Positions 1 to 5,933 of a DNA stretch of 9,875 nt are shown here, one piece after another. Source of the stretch: Vallitaleaceae bacterium. GTDB taxonomy: Bacteria > Bacillota > Clostridia > Lachnospirales > Vallitaleaceae. How positions within the stretch are numbered: position 1 is the stretch's first letter; each line of letters opens with the position of its first letter. The notes under the pieces were generated by a model. That model searched no databases. It was not told where the DNA came from and saw nothing but the letters and a program-made list of their open reading frames with translations. The translations under genes were made by a program, and so were the position numbers. The stretch lies in assembly GCA_027858555.1 (NCBI GenBank), contig JAQICP010000560.1:1-9875 (forward strand). Direction: 5' to 3'.

Positions 1-65
1 AATAGAAAACACCGTTATTAGATATATGATTAGTAGCAACCAGAATTTAAACTAGTTTCATCTAA

Positions 66-1967
66 TTACGATAAGTGTTCCCATATTTCATATGCTGCTT
101 CAAGCGCTTCTTCAAGAAGCGCCTTTTTATTGGTGAATTCAGTAGCTTTAATATGATCAGTATAGATAGCTTCTTCGCATAGAGATTGATCGATTGATTC
201 TAGTTCAGTCTCTATATCAAAAATGCGTGTTTCGACTAGTTCCAATTCTTTTTGTCGTTTCTTTTCTTCAGTAGCTTCAGCTTTTTTAGCAAGCCATTTG
301 GTTTTGCTTTCGGACACCTCGACAATAGACTCCGCGTCATCTTCATTAGTAGCAGGTAGTTCCCGTTTCTCCAAATAATAATTATAATTCCCAGAGTAAT
401 TCACAAGTCCAGAAGGTAGTAATTCCAGCACTCGATTGGCAACTTGATTAATGAAATAGCGATCATGAGATATGAAGAACAAAGTACCGCTATATTGATT
501 AAGTGCGTTTTCTAGAATGCTTTTTGATACAATGTCCAAGTGGTTGGTAGGCTCATCAAGTAAGAGAAAATTAGCACGAGAGAGAATCAGCTTAACGAGT
601 GACAACCGGCCACGTTCGCCACCTGATAGGGTTGAGACCAACTTATAGGCATCATCACCTGTTAATAAGAAGGCCGCTAATACATTGCGTATTTCACCTT
701 CTGGCAGCTTGGGATAACAGGTCTGAAGATCTTCAAGAAGGGTCATGTTATCATTATGTTGATCTTGCTCTTGATCATAGTAGCCCTTATACACTTTTGC
801 ACCATAACGATAACTGCCGGCATCAGCCATGAGCTCATCAAGTAGTATCTTGAAAAGTGTCGATTTACCAACACCATTTGGACCGATCAAAGCAATCTTC
901 TCTCCTTTTTTAATATCAAAGGATAATTGTTTGAAAAGCTCTAAGGTGCCAAAAGACTTAGTTAAGTCAGCCACATGAAGGACATCATTGCCACTGACGT
1001 GTTTTGGATCGAGACGTATGTGAATGGCATCTTTTAAAAAATGAGGCTTTTCAACAGTTGGAATTTTTTCTAATGCTTTTTCTCGACTTTTCGCCCTGGT
1101 GATGAATTTATCGGTCTTGAAAGAACGCAGTTCGCGGACTATGCCTTCTTGACGTTTTATTTCTTTTTGCTGTTTATCATATTGTTTAATCATAATTTCT
1201 TTTGTTTGATTTTTGTTTTGTATATAGAAGCTATAGTTGCCATTATATATCTGTGCTGTATGATTTTCTATTTCAATCACTTTGGTTATGATTTTATCCA
1301 AAAAATAGCGATCATGTGAAATAATTAGTAGGGCACCGTTGTATGTTGATAAGTAATTTTCCAACCATTCAGTGGACTTGATATCCAGATGATTGGTAGG
1401 TTCATCAAGTAATAATATATCAGGTTGATCTATTAATAACTTTGCGAGGGCTAGGCGTGTTTTTTGCCCCCCAGACAGGGTGTTGATAAGTTTAGAAAAA
1501 TCATCAGGTAAGAATCCAAGACCTATAAGAATACCCTTGACATAACTCTTGTAACTATAACCGTCTAATGACTCATATGTATGTCTGAGGTCAGTATATT
1601 GATTGTTTAATCGCGCGAGTATATCCATAGGTTGATTAGGTAAGCTGATTTGATTCTCTAGATTGGTAAGTTCAGCCTCAATATCGATGATATTTTGTTT
1701 TGTGGAAAGAATTTCATCATAGATGGTATTGGAAGTATCTAACGCTTCATTCTGAGCTAAATAAGCCATGCGTTTTTGAGGAAGCATGTGAACTTTACCT
1801 GAATCAGACTCCATAATACCGGTGATAATCTTAAATAGGGTAGACTTGCCCGCGCCATTAATACCAACAATGGCAACCTTTTCCTTGTCATTAATATGAA
1901 AATTTATTTGGTCAAGTATTTGATTGATACCAAATGACTTGCAGATTTTACTACAGGATAATATCAT
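66..1967 (-). CDS. ABC-F family ATPase (YdiF/Uup-like)
   Basis: A 633-residue soluble protein with two ABC ATPase domains and no membrane segments, the ABC-F layout. Domain 1 has Walker A GINGAGKST (35-43), signature LSGGQ (164-168), Walker B ILLLDEP (184-190) and H-loop SHDR (217-220). Domain 2 has Walker A GPNGVGKST (362-370), LSGGE (447-451), FLLLDEP (467-473) and HDR (501-503). The linker (about 250-305) is charged and helical and contains KTDKFITRAKSREKALEKI, typical of the tRNA-contacting interdomain motif. Residues 553-632 form a charged C-terminal coiled coil as in YdiF and Uup. ABC-F proteins act on the ribosome, resolving stalls or protecting from antibiotics. Length and the rex neighbour match Bacillus subtilis ydiF (known gene order: ydiF, moaC, rex), which favours a housekeeping YdiF-type role over a resistance factor; this subfamily choice is inference. 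The start is supported by AAAGGAG five bases upstream on the minus strand (1973-1979). Confidence 0.93.
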   Translation of the reverse strand: MILSCSKICKSFGINQILDQINFHINDKEKVAIVGINGAGKSTLFKIITGIMESDSGKVHMLPQKRMAYLAQNEALDTSNTIYDEILSTKQNIIDIEAELTNLENQISLPNQPMDILARLNNQYTDLRHTYESLDGYSYKSYVKGILIGLGFLPDDFSKLINTLSGGQKTRLALAKLLIDQPDILLLDEPTNHLDIKSTEWLENYLSTYNGALLIISHDRYFLDKIITKVIEIENHTAQIYNGNYSFYIQNKNQTKEIMIKQYDKQQKEIKRQEGIVRELRSFKTDKFITRAKSREKALEKIPTVEKPHFLKDAIHIRLDPKHVSGNDVLHVADLTKSFGTLELFKQLSFDIKKGEKIALIGPNGVGKSTLFKILLDELMADAGSYRYGAKVYKGYYDQEQDQHNDNMTLLEDLQTCYPKLPEGEIRNVLAAFLLTGDDAYKLVSTLSGGERGRLSLVKLILSRANFLLLDEPTNHLDIVSKSILENALNQYSGTLFFISHDRYFINQVANRVLELLPSGLVNYSGNYNYYLEKRELPATNEDDAESIVEVSESKTKWLAKKAEATEEKKRQKELELVETRIFDIETELESIDQSLCEEAIYTDHIKATEFTNKKALLEEALEAAYEIWEHLS

Positions 1968-1990
1968 AATAGCTCCTTTCTTCCTGTAAC

Positions 1991-2018
1991 ATCATAACAT
2001 TTTTCATAGAAAATGCAA
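1991..2018 (-). promoter_or_regulatory. Sigma-A-type promoter of the ABC-F gene
   Basis: Read on the minus strand, TTGCAT (2013-2018) and TATGAT (1991-1996) are separated by 16 bases, close to the vegetative consensus. The predicted start of transcription lies about 15-20 bases before the ATG at 1967, so the leader is short. No attenuator or leader-peptide structure of the kind found upstream of many resistance ABC-F genes fits in this leader, which agrees with a housekeeping role. Confidence 0.6.
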
Positions 2019-2040
2019 ATATTCTTATGGACGATTGAAT

Positions 2041-2289
2041 TAGTTCAAAGTATATGTACAGGGTTACAAAAACAATAGTTGCTTCATTATTACTGATCAA
2101 ATGTGGCTGATATATTTACAATTGAATTGGGAGGAAAGTACCCAAAAAGCACTAAAAGAAATACTAAGAATAATTATAGTAACAATATTAATTAGAACTC
2201 GAAGAACAGTATTCTGATAACACCAAGATAACACCAAGATAACATCAAAGATAACACCGATAATAACACTAAGAATAGTTCAAAGTATA
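2041..2289. repeat. 14-bp direct repeat pair, 235 bp apart
   Basis: TAGTTCAAAGTATA occurs exactly at 2041-2054 and again at 2276-2289. The second copy lies inside the 12-bp tandem array, over one of its most divergent units. The pair brackets most of the degenerate upstream part of the array. It could be a footprint of slippage, duplication or insertion, or coincidence in AT-rich DNA. No terminal inverted repeats or transposase accompany it. Confidence 0.5.
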
Positions 2290-2372
2290 ACGCCCATCAT
2301 AACACCAAGAATAAAACCAATATTAACACCAAGAATAATACCAAAAATAGTACCAAGAATAGTGCTATAAAT
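2219..2372. repeat. Degenerate 12-bp tandem repeat (minisatellite) upstream of rex
   Basis: Thirteen head-to-tail units with consensus AACACCAAGAAT. Two identical 11-bp units (2219-2229, 2230-2240) are followed by eleven 12-bp units in exact phase starting at 2241, 2253, 2265, 2277, 2289, 2301, 2313, 2325, 2337, 2349 and 2361. Units at 2301 and 2325 match the consensus perfectly; those at 2277, 2289 and 2361 are the most divergent. Poorer copies in the same phase are visible further upstream, for example at 2148 and 2160, fading at about 2136. The array ends 45 bases before the rex -35 box. The 12-base period equals four codons, so the minus strand reads approximately Ile-Leu-Gly-Val repeats, interrupted by TGA at 2280-2282. 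I see no ribosome binding site and no bias toward synonymous change, so I treat it as non-coding. Function unknown. Confidence 0.85.
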
Positions 2373-2417
2373 GATGAGCGATAGTATTAAAAAACGAATA
2401 ATAATTATTAAGAATAA

Positions 2418-2435
2418 TTGACATAGTTTTAACAA
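2418..2435 (+). promoter_or_regulatory. Probable Rex operator (autoregulation)
   Basis: TTGACATAGTTTTAACAA fits the clostridial Rex box TTGTTAA-N4-TTAACAA. The right half TTAACAA is perfect (7 of 7); the left half TTGACAT matches at 4 of 7. The left half coincides exactly with the -35 hexamer TTGACA, so its departures from the Rex consensus are what a consensus -35 requires. Rex bound here would block RNA polymerase; high NADH would release it. Autoregulation by Rex is known in Gram-positive bacteria; its use here is inferred. Confidence 0.6.
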
Positions 2436-2446
2436 ATGGCTATAAT
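2418..2446 (+). promoter_or_regulatory. Consensus sigma-A promoter of rex
   Basis: TTGACA (2418-2423) and TATAAT (2441-2446) are perfect consensus hexamers with an ideal 17-base spacer. Transcription should begin near 2453, giving a leader of about 25 bases that carries GGAGGT (2467-2472) before the ATG at 2478. Such a strong promoter for a repressor gene makes sense if it is held back by autoregulation (see the overlapping operator). Confidence 0.88.
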
Positions 2447-2477
2447 AAGATTGAAGTAGTAAATTCGGAGGTACCAT

Positions 2478-3131
2478 ATGAACGATAAAAAGATTTCAAT
2501 AGCAGTAATAAAGCGTCTTCCTAGATATTATCGATATTTAGGTGATCTGCTTGAAAATGATTTAGTTAGAATTTCATCAAAAGAATTAAGTGAAAAAATG
2601 GGTGTAACCGCTTCTCAGATTCGACAAGATTTGAATAATTTTGGCGGATTTGGACAACAAGGTTATGGCTATAATGTGGAACACTTACATCATGAGATAG
2701 GGAAGATACTAGGACTTGAGCATCAATACAACATCATTATCATTGGTTCTGGGAATCTGGGACAGGCGTTAGCTAACTATACTGATTTTGAACGAAGAGG
2801 ATTTCATGTAAAAGGTTTATTTGATATAAACCCTAGGTTAGTTGGTATGACTGTTAGAGGTATAGAGATATTAGATATTGACAAGATCGAAGATTTTGTC
2901 AAGTTGATGAAAATCGATATCGCAGTACTGACCATTCCTAAGCAAAACGCTATAACAATAGCTAATGATTTAGTAAAATGGGGCGTTAAGGGCATATGGA
3001 ACTTTGCACCTGTTGATTTGAAAGTCTCTATTAAAGACGCAGTTGTAGAAAATGTTCATCTTGCTGATAGTCTTATGACATTGTCTTACAACCTCATTAC
3101 AAAAGAAAAAGAAGATGCCTTACAGCTTTAG
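2478..3131 (+). CDS. rex: Redox-sensing transcriptional repressor Rex
   Basis: 217 residues, the normal length for Rex. Residues 1-75 form the winged-helix DNA-binding domain, with the family hallmark RLPRYYRYL (13-21) and the recognition region VTASQIRQDLNNFGGFGQQGYGY. Residues 84-205 form a Rossmann NAD(H)-binding domain: GSGNLGQA (90-97) is the dinucleotide loop, D116 in GLFDINP is placed to bind the adenine ribose, and NFAPVDL (165-171) is a conserved core segment. Rex is a homodimer that represses fermentation and anaerobic respiration genes at low NADH/NAD+ and releases DNA when NADH rises. The start is fixed by GGAGGT (2467-2472), five bases upstream. The gene stands alone between its own promoter with a likely operator and a strong terminator, divergent from the ABC-F gene. 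Confidence 0.97.
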   Translation: MNDKKISIAVIKRLPRYYRYLGDLLENDLVRISSKELSEKMGVTASQIRQDLNNFGGFGQQGYGYNVEHLHHEIGKILGLEHQYNIIIIGSGNLGQALANYTDFERRGFHVKGLFDINPRLVGMTVRGIEILDIDKIEDFVKLMKIDIAVLTIPKQNAITIANDLVKWGVKGIWNFAPVDLKVSIKDAVVENVHLADSLMTLSYNLITKEKEDALQL

Positions 3132-3145
3132 ATAATAATTAACTG

Positions 3146-3191
3146 AAAGACTACTAGTGATTCATGTATTTGAAACTTAGTAGTCTTTTTT
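3146..3191 (+). terminator. Rho-independent terminator of rex
   Basis: AAAGACTACTA (3146-3156) pairs perfectly with TAGTAGTCTTT (3178-3188), an 11-bp stem with a 21-base loop, ending in a run of six T (3186-3191). It begins 14 bases after the rex stop codon and separates rex from the downstream operon. The A-rich foot mirrors the T run, so partial bidirectional activity is possible, but no convergent gene needs it. Confidence 0.85.
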
Positions 3192-3192
3192 A

Positions 3193-3221
3193 GTGCAAAT
3201 AAGGACGAACTTTGGTAAAAT
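3193..3221 (+). promoter_or_regulatory. Weak candidate promoter for the SLH-to-alr operon
   Basis: TAAAAT (3216-3221) is a fair -10 box. The -35 region 17 bases upstream (3193-3198, GTGCAA) is a poor match. It is listed because a promoter is needed between the rex terminator and the next gene and this is the best site seen. Transcription would start near 3228, before both candidate start codons of the protease. Confidence 0.3.
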
Positions 3222-3262
3222 AGAGATAGATAAGTTGAATGGAAAGATATGGTGTGTTAAAG

Positions 3263-4300
3263 ATGAAGAAGTTTTGCTTCGTAATTGTTATGTTGCTTTT
3301 TATAACAGGAATGAATTTAAGTATTGCGGCTTATAGTGAAGCTGATATTGTTGCCACTTACACAGGAGAAAATGGTGTAGAGATCATTAGTTACTCCACT
3401 GAGTGGCGTTATTTATATGAATTAAAAGCTGTATATGATGAACTGCTAAAGAACGGGCATGGGGAAGAAATATCCCTTCTTGATGCGGTGTATATATTTC
3501 CAGAACCCAAACCTGGAATTGCAAGTCTATATTATGATTCCTACGGAAAAGTGGGGGATAAATACGTGTATAATCCAGGAAGATATATTGAAATATATAA
3601 TGGCGATGTGTTGAAGCAGGTTAAGGACATAGCAAGAATTTTGTCTCACGAGTATGGCCATCATTTTATGTTTTATTATATGTTGACTGAGGAGAACGTG
3701 GATAAGTCTCAGTGGATAGACACATCTTATGGTGATTTAAGAAATCTAGAAGATTATGATTTGGTTACTTATTTGGGAAATACCCAAACAGATTATAGTC
3801 ATAAATGGGACATAGCAGAAATATTATCGGATGATTATGTGCAGCTATATGGCTCATCCTTGGCAAGGACTACAAGAGACTATAAAGATGTTACTGAGCG
3901 TATTACTACATCATCAACACAATATTATTATTATTATAATGATTTTAACCTATTACCTCAGGAAAACTTGGATCTACCACTAGCTGCTGATGTAAGCGGA
4001 TTATCAGCTTATTTCTTCGATTTAACAGGAATTATGACAAAAGAAACATATGATGTTAATGTACCTGATCCTTATTTAAGTGAGATTAATAATGTCATTA
4101 ATGAGTATAATGAATACGTCTTTAAGTGGAATCCAGTATCAACGAATGATACTACTACAATATACGAATATACATTGATTATCAACAAAGCCAATCATAA
4201 TGATTATCCAATCCCTATAAAAACAGTTTTAACTGGTGAAGAGCTAGAAGCAGTTTATGGTAGCGGTATTTCCAGTGATGCCAAAAGTGCCATATTATGA
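3263..4300 (+). CDS. Putative secreted zinc metallopeptidase, N-terminal part (interrupted by in-frame TGA)
   Basis: 345 residues before a TGA; with read-through the frame gives a 560-residue protein ending at 4945. I chose ATG 3263 because it opens a standard signal peptide: MKK, a hydrophobic core (about 4-20), and cleavage after A22 or A23. An in-frame ATG at 3239 would add eight residues; neither start has a strong ribosome binding site (GGTG at 3251-3254 suits 3263). The catalytic motif HEYGHH (129-134) is of HExxH type, with H129 and H133 as zinc ligands and E130 as general base. AEILSDDYVQLYGS follows, and E186 in it is the likely third ligand, a gluzincin-like arrangement. A (TAT)5 tract (3923-3937) encodes five tyrosines. 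From about residue 285 the pattern is beta-rich, like an Ig or fibronectin-type domain, and the TGA at codon 346 falls inside it. I do not recognise a named peptidase family; substrate unknown. It heads the operon. Confidence 0.7.
   Translation: MKKFCFVIVMLLFITGMNLSIAAYSEADIVATYTGENGVEIISYSTEWRYLYELKAVYDELLKNGHGEEISLLDAVYIFPEPKPGIASLYYDSYGKVGDKYVYNPGRYIEIYNGDVLKQVKDIARILSHEYGHHFMFYYMLTEENVDKSQWIDTSYGDLRNLEDYDLVTYLGNTQTDYSHKWDIAEILSDDYVQLYGSSLARTTRDYKDVTERITTSSTQYYYYYNDFNLLPQENLDLPLAADVSGLSAYFFDLTGIMTKETYDVNVPDPYLSEINNVINEYNEYVFKWNPVSTNDTTTIYEYTLIINKANHNDYPIPIKTVLTGEELEAVYGSGISSDAKSAIL
4298..4300 (+). other. Premature in-frame TGA within the SLH metallopeptidase gene
   Basis: The codons before and after are in one frame: ...SAIL, TGA, NIEGDYEIQLFLKD... 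The sequence after the stop contains no further stop until 4943 and completes a beta-strand pattern, where WNIEGDYEIQL would be natural. One G-to-A transition (TGG to TGA) explains it. Trp is encoded by TGG elsewhere in the window, so TGA is not generally reassigned. The stop may be a true mutation, phase variation by point change, or a sequence error. Confidence 0.85.
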
Positions 4301-4354
4301 AATATCGAAGGTGATTATGAAATCCAATTATTTCTCAAAGACCCAAAAGGTATT

Positions 4355-4945
4355 ATGCATAGTAGTAATGTGGTGCCCATCAAAATAACGCCTAAAGACA
4401 ATGCACCAATTGTATTTAGTGATATTAGCGATTATTACTGGGCGGCTGATGATATATATCAAGTAACAAGATATGGTGTTGTGGAAGGATTTCCGGATGG
4501 GACATTTAGGCCAGAAAAAACAATTACAAGGGGTGAGATATTAGCTTTTCTCATCAGATCGATTAGAGACTATGAATTGACTGAATTCCCATATAATCAA
4601 AATTGGTTTTTTAAGGAGGGATTTAGTCAAGCTGCGAAAGAACTCGGTTTGGTAACTTCAAGACAGGATAATGTTACTTATTATATAAAGAATGCAACTA
4701 GAGAAGAAATTGCCCATTATATGTATATTTTGTTAAGTTATAAGGGGATTAATACCGATGTCGATTTTGTGAGTAGTTTCACAGATATAGCCAGTAGCGG
4801 TTATAGTACGGATATATCCATCGTCAACTATTATGCTATTATAGATGGTTACCCGGATAATACTTATAAACCAAAGCAGAATGCGACTAGAGCAGAAGCT
4901 ATCAAATTAATACAACGGTTTATGTCACTAACTGGTTATATGTAG
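4355..4945 (+). CDS. SLH-domain C-terminal part of the interrupted metallopeptidase
   Basis: Open frame of 196 codons from the first ATG after the TGA, in the same frame as the upstream part; the 54 bases between are also open. It carries three S-layer homology repeats (residues 21-70, about 78-130, and 142-190 of this piece). Each has the cell-wall-polymer binding motif or a variant: TRGE (58-61), TREE (115-118), TRAE (178-181). The middle repeat is the most divergent. SLH triplets anchor secreted proteins to pyruvylated wall polysaccharide. On its own this piece lacks a signal peptide, and its ATG has only a weak AAAAGG ahead of it, so independent function is unlikely. It is best read as the anchor of the upstream peptidase. 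Its stop codon TAG (4943-4945) is part of the ribosome binding site TAGGAGG of the next gene, implying translational coupling. Confidence 0.8.
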   Translation: MHSSNVVPIKITPKDNAPIVFSDISDYYWAADDIYQVTRYGVVEGFPDGTFRPEKTITRGEILAFLIRSIRDYELTEFPYNQNWFFKEGFSQAAKELGLVTSRQDNVTYYIKNATREEIAHYMYILLSYKGINTDVDFVSSFTDIASSGYSTDISIVNYYAIIDGYPDNTYKPKQNATRAEAIKLIQRFMSLTGYM

Positions 4946-4953
4946 GAGGATAC

Positions 4954-5526
4954 ATGAGTAATGAGAAAAGTGAATACATGCATTTACTAGTTTTAGATTA
5001 TGAATGGCACCGTATATTTGATCAATTTAAAACCCGTAGTATAAGAATAACAGAAAAAAAACTTAATCAACTAATCAAAGAGCAAAGCAGAAGCATAGAA
5101 AATCTGAAAGGCTATCAGCAGGTAAAGAAAGACTTGATGGGGGTCATACAAGACGGGATGTCTGAGGCCATGAGTGATGGTGGTGTTCGTAAGAAACTTG
5201 ATCGTGCTAAAGGTCAGATTGAAGATGTGAATAAACGGATAGAAAAGCTTATTAATCGGTTAGGTGTGTTGCCCAAAGTAATTGCGGATGTTAATCAGGC
5301 ATTATTGGACGAAAGTATGGCAATATATTATAAGAAAATAAAATGCTCTAAAAAAGAATTGGAGTTACTCGACATAGAAATTAATAAACTTCGAGAAACA
5401 ATTAAATCTAAGATGGTACGTAAAACGGAGACTGAAGAAAAGTATGAAGAATTGTATCAGTATATTCATGATTTAATTGGTTCGGATCGAATAGATGCAT
5501 ATGATAAAAAGTACCTGAATGACTAA
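4954..5526 (+). CDS. Coiled-coil protein of unknown function
   Basis: 190 residues, no signal peptide or membrane segment, strongly charged and almost wholly helical. Two heptad-rich segments are apparent (about 33-115 and 128-172), separated by a short stretch around 116-127. Both ends look ordered: EYMHLLVLDYEWHRIFDQF near the N terminus and DLIGSDRIDAYDKKYL at the C terminus (173-188). I do not recognise the family. The start follows TAGGAGG (4943-4949) with a four-base gap. The SLH stop lies inside that site, so the two genes are probably coupled; acpS begins 35 bases downstream. This places a cytoplasmic scaffold-like protein between a wall-anchored protease and lipid or wall precursor genes. 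A structural or envelope-linked role is only a guess. Confidence 0.85.
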   Translation: MSNEKSEYMHLLVLDYEWHRIFDQFKTRSIRITEKKLNQLIKEQSRSIENLKGYQQVKKDLMGVIQDGMSEAMSDGGVRKKLDRAKGQIEDVNKRIEKLINRLGVLPKVIADVNQALLDESMAIYYKKIKCSKKELELLDIEINKLRETIKSKMVRKTETEEKYEELYQYIHDLIGSDRIDAYDKKYLND

Positions 5527-5561
5527 TGGACAAAAATGATTAACATACATGGAAGTGAATC

Positions 5562-5933
5562 ATGATTATAGGAATAGGTAATGATATCATTGAAATTAAA
5601 CGGATAGAAAATGCAATATCAAAACAAAGGTTTCTTCAAAGATATTTCACAGATAAAGAGATTGAATTGTACAATAATAGAAAAAACAACCCTGAGGTAT
5701 TAGCTGGTAATTTTGCCGTAAAAGAGGCAGTTGCAAAGACTTTTGGTACTGGTTTTAAAGATTTTTCTATGAAAGAGATAGAAGTGCTTAGAGATGAAGC
5801 TGGCAAACCGTTTATTATATTATATGGTAAAGCAAAAACTAAGGCAGATCTGCTTTCAATCGATATGCTACATGTGAGTATTTCCCATAATCGTACAGAC
5901 GTTGTCGCATATGTCATAGGAGAAAAAATATGA
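5562..5933 (+). CDS. acpS: Holo-[acyl-carrier-protein] synthase
   Basis: 123 residues, typical of bacterial AcpS. It transfers 4'-phosphopantetheine from coenzyme A to the serine of apo-ACP, switching on fatty acid synthesis in the cytoplasm. Visible motifs are GIGNDIIEIKRI (4-15, with Mg-binding D8), NFAVKEAVAK (50-59, with catalytic E55) and the C-terminal SISH (106-109). AcpS works as a trimer with active sites between subunits. The start is set by GGAAGTGA (5551-5558) three bases upstream. Its last bases overlap the nnr start as ATGA (5930-5933), so the two are translationally coupled. The acpS-nnr-alr order is common in Firmicutes. Confidence 0.97.
   Translation: MIIGIGNDIIEIKRIENAISKQRFLQRYFTDKEIELYNNRKNNPEVLAGNFAVKEAVAKTFGTGFKDFSMKEIEVLRDEAGKPFIILYGKAKTKADLLSIDMLHVSISHNRTDVVAYVIGEKI

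Noticed and set aside
1..65. Search for a terminator after the ABC-F gene
   Set aside because: No stable hairpin with a T run on the minus strand in the 65 bases available; the gene may be terminated beyond the window.
599..832. 77-codon plus-strand ORF inside the ABC-F gene
   Set aside because: Antisense shadow of the second ATPase domain, with no ribosome binding site and no sensible protein composition.
2101..2217. 38-codon plus-strand ORF in the ABC-F/rex gap
   Set aside because: No ribosome binding site or promoter, and no recognisable sequence; its second half is degenerate array sequence.
2280..2477. 65-codon minus-strand ORF beginning opposite the rex start codon
   Set aside because: Its ATG is only the other strand of the CATATG at the rex start, it has no ribosome binding site, and it runs through the rex promoter and the tandem array.
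4298..4334. Selenocysteine recoding of the TGA in the SLH protease, with GAAATA (4299-4304) able to pair with TATTTC (4329-4334)
   Set aside because: The stem is short, AT-only apart from one pair, and has a 24-base loop unlike a bacterial SECIS. The residue lies in an extracellular beta domain with no redox motif, and Trp fits the position better.
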